A stretch of DNA of 64,000 bases, taken from positions 58,154,501 to 58,218,500 of the forward strand of contig NC_089980.1 of assembly GCF_036417845.1 (NCBI RefSeq). The letters are read 5' to 3'. A model generated the notes under the pieces. That model did no database searches, was not told the origin of the DNA, and saw only the letters and a list, made by a program, of their open reading frames with translations. A program made the translations under genes and the position numbers. Source of the DNA: Apteryx mantelli (taxonomy: Eukaryota; Chordata; Aves; Apterygiformes; Apterygidae). How positions within the stretch are numbered: position 1 is the first letter of the stretch; the number at the start of each line of letters is the position of its first letter. This document shows, piece by piece, positions 12,525-27,000 of the stretch.

Positions 12525-15500
12525 ACTGCTTCTCACAGAACAGGCTGGAACTGACCATATGCTGCATTTCTTTTGCACAACGTTGTGTGGAGCACGTAAA
12601 CTCCAGGCAGAAATTGTGTCTGGCCAGATAATGATTTTAACCGCCCCCCCCCCAAAAAAAAAACAAAAAACAAAAAACGCAGCGGTGCCAAGCAGGATAG
12701 AAAGGAGCACGGTGTTTAGTCTGGCTGTGGAGGGGGCCTAATGGAGTCGTGATGTCAAACCGGTAGGAAGCAAGGCAAAACAACAGGAGTAACGCAGACA
12801 TAGCAGATGGGGTCATGTAGCACATTGTCTAGTCTCTAGGGGTCCCTCTACTCCAAAGTCCTGCAGCTTATACACTCCCAGGTAAGCCTGCAGGATGTGG
12901 GGTTTCATTGTTCAGAATACAGCCTGTGAGAAAACCTACTGGAAAGAGCTGGGCAGCCAGGAAGAACACTCAGCCCATAAAAACAGAAAGATAAGCCTAA
13001 ATACAAATTGTTTTTTTAAAAAGTTTTCCCTATTTAAGAAACAAAGAGCTAAAACACTAAAAATCAAAGATGGTCTATAAAAGCCTTTCACATATTCTTT
13101 CCTTTTAATGCTGTGAATAAGGAAGAGATAGAAAAGTTAACAAGGAAGAAAATATTCTAAAAGAGATAAGATGCAGTAGTTCGTTTTAAAATAATTAAAG
13201 AAGACACCCTGGATTCCAAGATAAGGAAAATGAGGATGCAAAAGGAAACATCAGCTCAGTAAGAATCTGGCAGCTCCTTCGTGTGGCCTAACATGTTTTC
13301 AAAACTAGACTACATCTTCTGGTAAATACCAATGGAGAGGAAACCATAGCCATATTTTTTTGCAGCAGATAAAGCAGATATTATCTTAAAGCAGGAGTTA
13401 TTATGCCTCAGTGGACCAAATACAGCCCCCAAATCACACTCAATGCTACCTTTAAGATGTTGTCATTTTCTTTTAACTAACCATGTTTGCTAATTTTACT
13501 GGATTACATGTGATGAACAGCACAAAGTAATCTGCTGATCACCTAAAAAAAAAAAGTATATATCCTCTGAGGTTCAGATAGGGCTCCGTTTAAGTGAGAC
13601 CAGACAGTAGAGGTGGGTAACAGGGTAGGTAAAGGCTAAGCCAGAAAAGGTCTGTGGTTTCAAGGGTAAGAGCTTCTCCTTTGTGGAGGGTCAGGCTAGC
13701 TAACAAGAGATATCACAAAAATCTGAGCAAAACGAGCAGGACAAACACCTGGTCGAACAAGCCCTGGCAGCTTTAGCTGTGGAGTGAGGTCCTGCATGCA
13801 GCAGGGAGTGACGGTGGCTTTTCTCGGTGCTGCTGGGGCCAGCCGGCACTGGCAGTCTCACGGGCAGCCCTGCCTAGGTCAGTGTGTCCCTCTGTGTGCC
13901 TTGGCCCTGTCCCCCTCCCCAGGAAAAGGTGAGACCCTGGAGCATGTCTCCTGCTCACTGCACCTTTCTCCAGCCCTGGACAGCAGCAGCTGTGTGCTCT
14001 GGTCCCCTGGAGGCTGGGACACAGGGGTGGGGGGTGCACCCACTGCTTCGGGGCAAGCAACCGGAAGGGCTGAGGGGGTGCTGGGGGGCAAGGAGCTGGG
14101 ATCAGAGAAACATCAGAGAGCAGTGCTTGGAGTGGGTATGAGGCAGGTGATCAGTTATGTTTTTAGACTCTCACACTGAAGAAGTGCTCTCTGGAGACCC
14201 AGATGGAAAGGTTAAATTGCCCTGAGACTAGAAGATGAAAGTTTCCTGTCTGAGGGGAAACAGCCCAAAGTCAGGCAAGGATAATACCCTTGTTAAGGAA
14301 ATAGCAAAATATATGTATTCCTTTGATCTGGCTGGGTTTAAACCTCATCCATATGCTTATTAACCTCATCTTATCTGAGCCATATGCCTGCCTGCAGCTG
14401 CATTTCCCTTAGCACATACCAGTGGAAAAGACTCAAAATGCCTAAAAAAACCATATCACTGTTTCACATGCTTCATAAAAGCCCATCTGTCATCCACAAC
14501 ACTGCCATAAGTCCTCCTAACCTTACACTTCTCATGCGCGCTCCCTTCTTCTCCTGGTCTCTCTGCCATCTTGCCTTCCCTCCCTTCCAGCCACTTTCTG
14601 CTGCACCATCCCCTTCTCTCCTCCCTTATTTCCTTTTCCCTGGTCAGTTCACCAAGTGAACGGTTGCTTTTAAACCCCCTGACTTGCCAAGGGGGCTGCA
14701 TGGTGAACCTCTGGCACCTTTAGAAACCCATCTGCTGGAGAAACTTTGCAGGCAAAGGAATTGCCCAGTTGTGATGCCAAGGGCATGCCAAGCAGCTGAC
14801 TGCTGCTGGGTATTTGATGTCAGGGATGGATGCTAGGTCAGTTCCAAAAAAAATGAAGGCAACCTTTAGCAAAATGTAGGCTGTCAGAGACTGAAAGTCT
14901 GACATGACCCTACTATATTTATTTGGAAGGTATTTTTTGAATGAAAACATCTCCTAAAGCCTGTGGAGAGGTTGGAGGTACACGTTGTCATGCTAGAATA
15001 CACCTGTAATGATATGACCTTGATTTGATCTCCTCATAAGGCCAGTGCTTGACTCAGTTTAGGTTAAGTGAAACCACACAAAGCAAGTATATTTCCTACA
15101 AGCAACAATTAAAATGCATTTCCTGCTCAATGCTAGCCAGTAAAAGTAGGACACCAGAAATCACATTGTATGTTTAGAACCTGGGGGAAGAAGGTGATCA
15201 TTTATGGATGAGGCAAAGGAGCATACAAAAGAGCAGAAACGCCAGGCAAGTTGTGTCTGAGCTGATATGAAAGCCTCACCCACACAGTGGGCTTGTGGAG
15301 AGCCAGGATGTGTCCTGAGACTCTGCTTGAGCACGCAGCTTGTCAGGGACTACAGATATTGGTGGGAATGTGAGAGCTGAAGATGTGCGAGCTGTGGACA
15401 GGACTTTATCATTTCCTGAGTAAAGTGCATTTCTCTTGTACGAAGACGGTGGTCTGCCACAACATCCTGGCTCTGGGTGTCATCTGAAGGCCAAGCACCA

Positions 15501-15704
15501 AGCACAGCCTCTGGAGCTGCCCAGGAAGTCCAGCACAGGGCACGATGGAAAAAACCCTCAGAGGGGCCTTTCACTTTGGTGGACAACTGTGATCCAGCTG
15601 CACCACAGCCGTCATTCACTGTGTCCCCTGCCAGTGGCTCTGAGTCCACTTGGAGAAGAGGCTTTTTAGAGGTGTCCTGGATGGGAGCAGGCCTTGGGGG
15701 CATA
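12525..15704. other. Intergenic DNA, no gene seen
   Basis: No gene supported. A C-run/A-run block (about 12642-12678) resembles a simple low-complexity tract. About 13780-14110 is GC-richer and open in several overlapping frames on both strands with no domain. A purine/pyrimidine-biased stretch (about 14530-14650, CT-rich on the plus strand) accounts for another pair of opposing frames. Confidence 0.55.
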
Positions 15705-15730
15705 AGGCCTGTAGTCATGACTACAGGCCT
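15705..15730. repeat. Perfect 26-bp palindrome
   Basis: Both 13-base halves are exact reverse complements (AGGCCTGTAGTCA / TGACTACAGGCCT), with no spacer. Five more G:C pairs are available outside it (GGGGG at 15696-15700 with CCCCC at 15731-15735) if the four bases 15701-15704 bulge. This could extrude as a cruciform or fold as a hairpin in RNA. No known element boundary is recognised around it. Confidence 0.95.
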
Positions 15731-16744
15731 CCCCCTGTCCATAGATTTTCTCTTTGGTACATTTTCCTCAAGAACTCCTCTCCTGACCTCTTCTCAGGCC
15801 ATCTCAGTTGAAGGCAGGTAAGGCTTGGAAGAAGCAGAGTCACAGGGAATGTCTGCATTTCTGCCCACAAGGCCAGGATGTCCTGGGTGACACCTTGCAC
15901 CAAGCATGCTTCACAGAGGATTCAAAGCACTTTCTGAATCTGTGGCATTTTTTTGTTTTTATTTTTTACTACCAAGCCAAATTTCAGTGAGGGAATTGCC
16001 CGAGTGTATTGGTTTCATGAAGAATTGCAGCTGTTTTGTGTTCCATTTGTCAAACATTCACTTGACTGGGTTGGGAAAGGGACCACTGAGCAGCTGCAGT
16101 CTGCCACAGCTTTTGCTTTTGAGATTATCCTTAGCTGACTGTGAATAACAAATGCCTCAGGATGTTTTTTTCCATCCAGTATAGTCTTTCTCTCCCAAAC
16201 TTCCTTCATAGGTGAATTAACAGAGTGATCCAGTGCCTCAAGTAGAGCCTGATCTTTGCCTGGACCTCCAGGCATTCTCTTTATTTCTAAAATTTGATTT
16301 ATGTTCTAGCTAACTATGGAAACTATTTGACAAGGACTGATGTGAAGAGAAGCACATGATTTGTGGAAGGAATGTGAAAAGAGGGTAAGGGCAGAAGCAC
16401 AGCACAGACCGACACAAGCTCCTATGTACCACTTTACTAAAGGAAACTAAACTTCATTAAGTGTCTGGTTTTGGCAGGTTCTTCAACCTTCACTGAGTAG
16501 TGTATTAATGAATGAAACCAAGAAGGACAGAGTACAGTTAGGATACCAAGGTGTCACTGGAGCACTGACATTACCACTTGGTACACTCAGTAAAGGACTG
16601 CTAAAAAGTACAAAATGACTGAAGAATGCAAACAGACTTAGTCCAACAGCTTCAGTCGGGAATAACACTACTTCTTGCACAAAATCTTTATTTTGTTTAA
16701 TTTTAGTTTTTCATTTTAATGAAGCTGGGAGTATTTTAAGAAGA
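15731..16744. other. Intergenic DNA, no gene seen
   Basis: Mixed-composition non-coding sequence. Reading frames are 60-86 codons, several on both strands, with no protein similarity I can recognise. Apart from the C-run that flanks the palindrome at the left edge, I see nothing. Confidence 0.55.
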
Positions 16745-17290
16745 CTAATTAGGATCATTAACGTTAAAGTGGTGCTCAGTCCGTCTTTCATCCCTCCTGG
16801 GATATATCCTTATCAACATTCGAGGAAACCCTCTGGGTCCCTCTGACCATGGAAGCAGGCCAGATGCACATGATATGGTGAGAAAATACAGGTTTATTGT
16901 CCTGCTCCAGGCTGCATTGATGAAGTGCACGGATATTTGACAGGTAACCCTCAGAGCCCCGGTCACATGAGTTGCTTTACCTTGGATTCCCTTTTCACCC
17001 CCTTTTTTTCACCCAAATAAATTCACCTCTGCTTAATCTTCCCCCATGGCCCCCGTTTTGCCAATTTGGCCTTAGGGACAGCCAGTAAGCCAGCAACCCC
17101 CTTTCACTATCTTTTGACATCCTTCACCTAAAGGGAGTTCCCAGCACTCCCCTTTCACCATCTGAAATGTCCAGCAGTTTTTCCAGTTACTGTTTTATCA
17201 GGTTAGTCCCAGGTGTGCTTGGCCAGGTGCTTTCCCCCTTCCCTCTTCTGCAGTGTCTGGCTTTTTTCCACACTGTTTTCCCATTAGTTC
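16745..17290 (-). mobile_element. Possible solo LTR or ERV-derived relic
   Basis: Read on the minus strand, this segment has a purine-rich, G-run-bearing upstream part (complement of about 16990-17160), then an AATAAA signal (complement of 16893-16898) followed by a TTTTCTCACC-type stretch and about 150 further bases. That order resembles the U3-R-U5 layout of a retroviral LTR. I cannot define TG...CA ends, target-site duplications or any internal gag/pol sequence, so this is a composition- and layout-based guess. An unrelated polyadenylation-like motif in unique DNA remains possible. Confidence 0.3.
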
Positions 17291-18956
17291 AGCCTTGGGC
17301 CAGGGCTGCCCATCTGTATGCACACCTTAACAGCTGATACTTGTTTCTGGAGACTGAGTCTTTCCTGCTGTATTCAGATTTGTTGCTTTCAGAAGTGCTG
17401 CTTTCCTTTCTCTGTTCTACCAAAAAGTAAGGCTGGGGGGGAAGGAAAAAAGGCTCCAACATTTTGATCTGAATCCTCTGAGTTCCCTGTGCGTGATGCC
17501 GGCGTCTCGCAAGCTGCCCAGCTGGCACACACAGTACACCTGGCTCCAAGGTTTCACACATTCATCATTTTTGGGGCTATAAAATACTTGCCTTCAAACC
17601 CAGATCAGACTTCCAAATGAATATTTGGTTTCCGTAGGAGTAAGTAAGGCTTTTCTCATGCACTCTTAACTGGAAGTTTTCACCATGCTGGTGGCTGGGT
17701 TATTTGCTCTTTGTGCCCTGCGTTTGCTGCCTGACTGGTGCTATCACGTACTATCAGTGAGATCACCAAAGCTCTCGGCTGCTCTTCACAGCAGAATCAA
17801 TTGCTTTGATTTTTGGTCTTGGAGACCATAAGAGAAAAACCATTCTCCTGACTTCCTGCCCAGGCTTGTAGCATCTTGAAATGCTCGTTTACTTCCTGGT
17901 GTGTTTCGGTGCGCGGCAGCACTGGCAGGGCAGGTTGATGCCCTGTGGGAGGACTTGGTGGGAGCAGAGCCGTTGGGCACTGCCATGTGGCTGAGCAGAC
18001 AGCCGCAGGGAGTGCCAAGGCTGCGATGGGGCTCCCCCAGCCATGGGGCAACAGGGGAAGCACACCTGGGGCCAGAGAGCCCGTCAAAAACGGACACAGA
18101 GGAAAAGAAAGACATGAAGAGGAAGGGCATTGATTTAACCCATTTGTAATTGATGTGGAGAGGAAGATGATCTTCCTGCACTATTTAACTGCTGTTGTTG
18201 AAGGTTTCTGGAAGAAAAGTCTAGAAATCATGTTGCTTTTTCCAGTGGGAAGAAGCAATTTTGAGGGAGAAGTCTTGCAAAATATATGTTCCAAGCGCCT
18301 GCGACAGGGAGCTCGCTGGTAATGAAGTACTGACATCAGGCAAATAGCTGCCTGCGAGCTTTTCCCCCACACACTGAGCTCCTACCTGAATCACTGTTTT
18401 GAGGCTGCACCTGCTCTTAGGAACTGACAGCCAGTGGCCTTATTTTACAATTACCATGCAGGACCACTTAGTAAATATGACACACTTGTTCCTGCAAGCC
18501 ATAAACAGAACTATAAATAAAAGGCTTTGTGCACATTCATGGGCCATAACTAGAGAGAGAACAAGTATACACCCAAGGTCACCGCGGTTCTTCTCAAGTA
18601 ATATATTGCAAAGTCTGCCTCGAGTCCACTGGTACCATTAGCCATACTAGCTAGTCCGTGCAAAACCTGACGCAGCTCGTTTTGCTGTGCAGACAACTCC
18701 TTTAATTTATGCCCCCTATTTTCTGGTGTAAGACTTAAGAGAGCACTGAACACTCAGACACAGAACTTAAATAGCCAGGAAATGAGCTTCAAAGCCTGAA
18801 GGCAAGCCTAGGTGACACAGTGCTGGGCTACGGGAGTGTCGGAGCTCGCTTGCCTAACACTGACAGGGCGCTCCTGTGTGGCTCTCCCAAAGCTACTGGT
18901 TTGCCTAGAGTATCCGAACTCGTTCAAGTGTCACTGTGTGTTCAGCATATCTATTG

Positions 18957-18972
18957 TTATACAATTGTATAA
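18957..18972. repeat. 16-bp perfect palindrome
   Basis: TTATACAATTGTATAA is its own reverse complement. In AT-rich DNA a palindrome of this size can arise by chance, and no flanking structure supports a function. Confidence 0.9.
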
Positions 18973-21063
18973 TTATCACATATGACAAGCTTGCATAAAA
19001 CAAGTGCTCTAAAAGGAGGAATCCTACCTGTTGAAGTTGGTCATGCAATGAATGGATGCTCTGATATTCTATTTTTTTTTTGTCTTGATTCTCCATCTGT
19101 AAAAAAGAGAGATAAAGTGAAAGTCCGCCAACACCAGATTGCTATGACAGTAAATGTATGTCTATTTATTATGTATTCAGACACTATAGTGTGTGTTGGA
19201 GAAAAGTGCAGGACAAGCGACACTTCTCCCATCAGGGAAGAACAGAATTGCCATGTGGTTAGACAAGTCAATGAAGATAAGATAAAGCACAGAATAATCA
19301 TATTAAGAGTGCTGATTCTACTTCATTCAGTGTACAAATGGGTCCTGTAGAAAAAAACAAAACAAAAAGCAAGAAGGATCCTGTAATCCACTACATTGTT
19401 TGAACAAATGACCTCAGTTGTGATGTCTCCCAGCATTTGAATAGTTCAACCAATATTACATGAACATTAATGTCATAGGGTGTGTTTTGTTATACTCATA
19501 ATCCAAGAAAAGGGAGGGAGGAAACAGATTTGTCACAGGTGTGTTCTGTCACACTTATGCACAAAGGTAAATAGCTGACATGCCCAGAGATGGCCCGTCT
19601 TAAATTTACAGCTCTCACCCTAGGATTGTAGGATGAAATAGTTTCTGCAGTGCAAATGCTGTGCGGTAAGCTGCTTATCTGGCATGATGGTTAAAAGGAA
19701 AGCTGTAAATAAAAGTGATACAGCTGAAGCAATAGCTTTATATGATTTTGGAGCCTGCTTTCTGCATGGATAAGCATATTGTTTGAATGACGGGACCTGA
19801 TCCACAGCAGCTGTAGAGGGGAGGGAAGGAAGAGTGGGATGTGGGTCTGGTTTATTTATACTTTTTTATACTTCTTCCTATTTTTCACCAGTCTCCTCTG
19901 CATGCTGCTCATGTGTATATAGTGTACAGAAGTGGCACAAGGAACCTAGGATTTATAAATCCCATTAGTTCCTGAAAGGAAGAGTTTCTGGGACTGCGGA
20001 GTTTCCATTGCAACCTTCACTCATATGACTTCATATCTGTCACATAAATTAGTTTTCAAGTGCCTCAAATGAGGAAGTAGCCTGAGGGTCAAAAGCTTCA
20101 GACCACTTCTGGCTTTCAGAAGTCTGAATTAGCTTTGTGTGCCTAATGAAGATTTTGAATAAAAAACTCCAGTGAGACAGTTGCTCCATATAATAATATG
20201 TGAAAACTTCCTTATAAGCCTCCATCCACTGATACAGAAAAAAAGAAATCCAGTAAAAAATGTGTGCAAATGGTTGCCATAAAGTCATAACATGCTGGGA
20301 TATCATCCTCAGTTTGACATTAATCTGGATCTATTAAGGTGTTGAAATTTTTTTTTTAACCTAATATATAATTTCCAAGCTAAAAAGGAAAAAATAGGTC
20401 TCCAGTGAATCACTTGCTTGTGAAAGGCAGAGGGACTGGCACTTTACATGGGGCATGCTGTTATCTGCTGTAATTACTGACAAATTGAAAGAGAAGACTT
20501 GAAATGCCTCTGGTTCTGTGCTGTGACCTGCTGCGAGGGAGCCTGATACCATGCCCAAATTGTGGGAAGGAACTGGATAAGCAGCTCCTTCATATATTGA
20601 AAGGGCCTGCATTATAAAGGGGAATTTCGAGTCTAAAGACACCTTGGCTGCAGCTGCCAATGGCAAAATACCTATGAAGTGTCTAAGTATTTTGATTTTC
20701 TGAACAAGGTATTGCCACCAGATGGGGATTATTCTGTGTCTGCTAGACAGATTTATCCCTGTAAAGTTAACAATTAATTTCTGCAGCTACCTACAAGCAA
20801 GTGATGGTCACAATGTAACTTTATGGAGGAAAGGAATGTGGTTCTGGCATAAGTAAGAGGAGCTCAGAGCTAGTGCTCAAAAGGCAAACGTGCTTAAAGG
20901 AAACTGAGTGAGGGAGAAAAAAGTCACAAAACATGTATGTTATTACCGATTTTTAAATATCTCTTTTGTGATGTAAAAGAATATCATTATTTAAGATTGA
21001 TAATATAGACACATACCTATTGAATATATATTAATATAGCTATTAACATACATATTTTAGATA

Positions 21064-21082
21064 TGTGTGTGTGTGTATGTGT
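21064..21082. repeat. (GT)n microsatellite
   Basis: A short GT/AT dinucleotide run interrupted once, embedded in AT-rich sequence. It is an ordinary simple repeat. Confidence 0.85.
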
Positions 21083-24000
21083 CATTGTTATTTTTACTTC
21101 CAGCTTAAAGATAAAATTTGTATAATGGAAATATGGACAGAGGGAGTATTTAGTGAATATATGGCAGAAGCATGGACCTGACTGATCTTCTGTAAACAAT
21201 ATTAATTTTAAAAAACCCAACAACCTATGGCCAATGAATTTTAAGGACAAAAAGAGGGATTAAAACCTGATTGATCAACAGATTTGCATCTTGCCTCCTG
21301 AGCGAAAGGGGATCACCCAGTAAGCTGCTACGCAGGGACACTCTACCAATGTATATTGTAACACTATTCAAGTACCTACTTATTATGATAAAGAATCTAC
21401 TTAGCACTGTATCCAAGGATATATAAGCAGGGAGATATCAATGAGCAGAAATAGTATGTTGTTTCTGTGCAAGATAAAAATATCACCACTGCAGGAATAT
21501 AATGACCTGCTCTAGGGTTAATACTTTTTCTCAGCGTGCTTTACGCAAAAGGATTCAAGAAAGATTTAAAAACTGGGGGAAAAGGATATCAAATTTAATC
21601 TGTTCACTTAATCCAAATAGAAGTTAAGATGTGGCTTGATCATGATCCACATTTGCCTGACTAAGAGAGGAATCTGAATGTTTAGAGAGAAAAAAAATGG
21701 AAAGAAATCTTCAGTACTTTTAATGCTATCATGTCATCAGGATAAACTACCATGTCTCTGCATTCCCTGATCAGTTTGCATTCAGAGAACTTCTATAACC
21801 TAGCCAGAAATGTAATGATACAGATGAAAAGCAGTTCTGAAATTCTCTTTCTTATCCTCTGATTGTTCAAAGAATTACTAGCTTGTTAAATTAGAGACAC
21901 CATGAATTGGGTAAACAGAAGCATCCAAGTATAAAAATGATTTCTCTGGCCAGTTTAGAGCAGAACCTCTGCAATTCCTGCTTTAACTCTTGGTCCTGCT
22001 CAAAAATCAAAAGCCTGGTTCAATTCTGGGCAAAGCTGAGCTGTCGTTCCCAACTGAGCTCTTGAAAACACTCTTTGTGCTCTTAAAAGCAGAGCCCAGA
22101 GGGGGAGCTTTTAATTTTTATTCTGTTTCAGGTATGTAGGAGAAATATCTGAGGTGGGGGAAAATGCTGGGTATAGAAAAGACCCAAGTAAACTTGTAAG
22201 TTACATCAACTAGTATTATTTTCAGAAATCTCTCTGGGTCACTAAGAGCTCTTGTTTAAAGCCTAATTTGGAGCTGTGTAGAGAAGTGAACAACCTACAG
22301 ATGAAAATCTGCATTCTTTATCATCCTCTTCTATGGTGAACTATCAGATCTTGCTCACTGTAGAAATAATGCTTGCAGTGTGAAACAAGGTAAGAAAAAC
22401 ATGAGGGTAATGTAAAAAAAGTGTAATAATAGGAAAACTTTTTTTAAAAATTACTCTGGTACTATTTTCTGCCTTTCCTAATTTTTTAAATAAAATCTTA
22501 CAGGCACAAGGAAGGAGGACACATCACTCTCTTTTCAGTGATAGTGCAAAAATTCAAATAACTTTAAAACCTACAGCTCTCTAAAACTGTCCCAGAAACG
22601 TACCGGTACAGACCCTAACCATGACACATCCTTCATCCTTGTCAGATGCCAGGAAAATAAATTCAAGTAACTTGACAGATTGTTTTAGATTGTTTTCATT
22701 AAGAGTAGACCCAACGTATCCAGTGTGGCTGGGTCTGGCAGAAAGTTAGTTATGTTTTCTACCATACACAAATTATGGCTTCATTAAATATACATTTAAT
22801 GATTTTTAGGTCCAAATTCATCCTTTTAGCAGGTTCCCAGCAGTCAGTGTGATTATTTGTGGCAGGGATTATTTCTCTATATACATAAATGTTTCCTGAT
22901 AGAATAGAGCAGATTATCAGCCTTGTCTCATGTGAAAGCACTAACTATTCATTACACATTTTCAGTCTGATACATATAATCCAGTGCTAATTAAGCCCCT
23001 GCTATTTCTGTGCTTCTGGGCAAAGTGACTCCCTGATGTTTCTTGCTGTCTTTCATTTGCAATTATGTGAACTCAATAGGAATTGGCTTTTCTCTTTCTG
23101 TTATATCATACAATTTATATTCTTAACTTGTACAATGGTTGTCTACAGAATTGACACGACTGCACTGAAAATTGCTCCTAGCTCATGAAAGAGCTGCAAT
23201 TGATTTTAAAATGGTAACTATTCTTACTGCCTGTGATCTCAGAGCAGGTCTGAATACACTAAACCTTGTCTAAATTTGCTGGGCAGCTCTGTAGCAGTAT
23301 TTCATTCACTGGAAGCTATGGTTTTCATTTGCAAATTTTAATGGGCCTGTGACCTCCCATGATATGAGCTTGGATCTCCTATTAATACTAATGGGAGTTG
23401 CTCTGAGAGGATAACATCTTCCTAAGAGTATCTGTGTGCAAAGATTTTGATGCAGCTTGTGAAGATGTCTTCTGAGTTGCATTAACACCCACAGTGCACA
23501 AATATATCATAAATACGCTGTTCAGATAAAGTGTTTCTGTACAAATCAGTTCTAACCTCTGTTTCTTTTAGTCCAAAAGCAGTTGTGGTTGCCTACTGTC
23601 TTTCAGGTCTTCAATGTCCTTTGTCCAGTTCTCCCCTCTAGTCTTAGCAGTTATAAAAAGAGCCGTTAATACTTTTGATCAAAACTTTCTGGTAAAACCA
23701 GCTTTCCTGTGTTTTTCCCCCTGTCAATGCATGGCAAAATGACATGTCTGTACTTTGAGTTTGCCTCAGGCTTAGCACATCTGTGGTAAATGCTATGTTG
23801 CAATGGTGGCCTGAGCTGCAAATACAGTACTTTTGTACTACAGCTGAGGTATTTTTCCCTTAGTGAGTTGCAGTGATATTTTGATGCAATGTTCAGATAT
23901 GTGTAGTGTTATGCTAGTTGCTGCTCTGTACGTCTTCTGGGGCCTTCTGGATTATTTTTTTTTCTGGGATTCCCAGCAGACAACACTGTAAACTAAAGTT

Positions 24001-27000
24001 TGGGTTTAATTTAATCATTGCTTTTTGAGGATCCCATCAGCCTATTTTTCTCTAAGCCAAACCAGAGACGCGGAGAACACACGGAGCACTGGACCCTGTG
24101 GGTGAGGCACAGTATATCTAGCAGTCACCCATTTATCAAGGGGAGTGTTGCAGGGCAGCAGTGATGACAGCTTCCCCTCCCAGACAAAAAAACAGCACCT
24201 TCAGGAAAGTCAAAATTGCTTTTTTTGAAATTTCTGAGGACCTTCCCTGGCACTGTGGTGCTGTAGTAGCCACCTACATGAAAGCTCTCCGTGTGGTGAC
24301 TATGATCCTTTGCTTGCCACACCAGATTAGCTGCACAGTGTTAGCAGTGGGCATTTTGTGTTTGGTTGATCAAATTCCAGGTGTGGTTGTAAGGTAATGG
24401 ATATTTCGAGAAAGATCTGTCCCCGTGAGTCATAATTACTGGTGCGCTGAGTAGTCTTGTAGGTAAATTTGCTGCCGTAGCGTCCGAACATTATGTTGAT
24501 GGGACTGCATGACAACAGGGACCTCCCACCTCCCAACGTAGGCAACGTGGGAGGTCATCCCATAGACATACGGAGTGAGCCAGAGAGGCTAGGGGTGCCA
24601 GGACATCCAGAGAAACAAACTACTGTTGCAGTGAGGACTTTTGCTCCAGTGGACACTCTGGGAAGTGGTGGCAGCAGTCATTCTTGGAAACCTGGCTTAA
24701 TCTCTGCTTGCTTTCAATGGGGAACCAGCTGCAGCACAGGTAGTAATTAGGGTTAAGGGATTGCTTAGCACCTAGTCTCATTCTGCAGTAGTGCTGCAAT
24801 GGAGCCCTAACTACATAATGAGGTGCCCTAATTCTTTTCTGAAAGAATAATTTTTGGATCATTTATCAGGTATTACACCATGTGATGAAACTCATTGTTT
24901 TAGTGCTCTGAGTGCACGGGGTTGAAGTCTCAGCTCTGTGTGCAGGGCAGCACACCCGTGCCAGCATTTTCAATGCCATTTGCTACTTGAAAAATGCTAA
25001 AGAGACTACACCGGGAATAGTACTGAGTCGCTGGTAGGTTCAAGGAAAATGTAAAAACTTTTCTGTGCTTTATCACCTTAGAATCTACAGTAGAGAGGAA
25101 AAATATTTTGGAATAAAAGTGGCATTAGAGTATTCTTTGCATTACTCTATAGATTTTAAGATTCTGAAAGAGCTTTGCTGTTACTCTTTCTCTGCTTACA
25201 CTGCAGCTCATTTCTTTTAGGATTATCAAACATATACTGAATCAAAAACTGAGATACTGTTAGAGATTGAAGAAGTAATGGCTAACATAGCACATGAATT
25301 ACTAGGAGCACAACTTCTTTGCAACACTCCTGACCTGATTAAAAGTTAGCCAAATGTCTTAAAGATCTCTGTTAATATTGTGCATACAATATTCTTCGAG
25401 AAGCCTTGTTATTGTAGCAATAATATAAATAGAAGTGGAAGAGATTTTCTTGTTTACCAAATGAAAGTGTTTGCAATTGAGAATAACTTTAAAGTCTTAA
25501 TAGAATTTCTAGCTTTTGTAAACACACTGAAATGAAACCAATGATGTAGTTTAGATTTCAGTGCTCTTCCCATGAAGGAATATTACTGATACATATTTCA
25601 GGAGCTGTAGGCTGCAATGCATGTAGGTTTTAAAGTTCTCTCTCTTCCCTAGGGCATTCTTCAATGGCATAGGCATTGGACAGCCAATTTAGCAATTTCA
25701 ACAGCAGTAAAGAAGTAAAGTTGGTCTGGTTTTGTGTTCATTGCTGCTAATCTGTGCACTTCCAAAGGTAAAGTTCTCAGTGCACTAACTGAATAGCAAT
25801 GCCATTTTAGACCTTTTAAATCTGCCACTGTAGAAAGATAGTGTCATGGGTTTGTCATTACACTTGCACTCCCTTAAACACCTATTTTCCAGAGTTTCCA
25901 ACTCTGATTGAAAAAAAAAATCCAGCAGACAACAATTTGACACTGGGAATCTCAGCCTAGCAAGACGAGAAGGATTCAGACACTAAGACTTATGCATCTA
26001 GTGCATTTCTTAAGCCTCCCAGAGTATCCTGTTGGGTTGGCAGATGTGACACAAATGTTACAGGAGACCTACACCCTTTGGAGCACAAGGTCACCTGGGA
26101 TACCTTTGGGCATCTAGGATGGTACTAGACTATGTTTAGCCACCTAAATCCCATCTTTAATGTTTATCCAAAAAAGGAAAAAAAAAAGTGCATTTTCATA
26201 AAACTCTTCCTTGTGTATAATTGTGGATCAGAAACTGTTCAGCGATTTGAAACAGATAGGATTTCCCTACTGTAGCCAAACTACTTTATTTCATAAATTG
26301 TGATTATTGTGATTATTACAAAAAGAAAATTGACAGTCCTGCTATCCTGGATATTTCAGTATCTTTTGTTGCTTGTATTTAACAGGCTTTTTGTATAAAT
26401 TCCATTCTCTGAACTAAAGAAAAATGACAATGTTCATTTAAGTACTTGGGTCCAAAGAAATAAGTGTAAATAAGGAACTGTGAGCTCCTGAGCAATAATC
26501 TGTCTGTTTAACTGTGTTGTTAGTCAGCTTTCATATCTTCCTCTGTTTTCTTGTCCTTAAGATAAGATTGTTACCTGCCATTGGTTTTAAAGATTCATTG
26601 GTCTCGGAAACATGAAGGACAACATTCAGGAAAGCCAGAGAATACACAGTCTAAAAAAGGCTTGTGAGAAAGCAGCGCTAGGAAAAGCAATGTCTGATGC
26701 CATAGTTTTTCCTTTGTGATTCAGGTTAAAGCTAATCAAAAAGCTTTAAGTGTGATTTGTCTTTATCTAGGTACTAGTTTGACTCACTGGTTGTACAAAC
26801 CTGTCTTACACACCCATTTCTATTCAATATGACTTAAAGCCCATTGAAGTCAGTGGAGTTGGAAGCACAGCTTATATGAATCAGGGGATCTGGGAAGAAA
26901 AAAGAGGATCAGGCAGGAGTTTGTCAGGTGAGCACTACAGATCTTGCAGCTTGAAAGTCTGAGTGGAACTTGTTACTGTACAGCCCCCTTATCCACCCAC

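Noticed and set aside
13773..14179. Overlapping frames on both strands in a GC-richer patch
   Set aside because: Four mutually overlapping translations with no similarity to one another or to known proteins; composition explains them.
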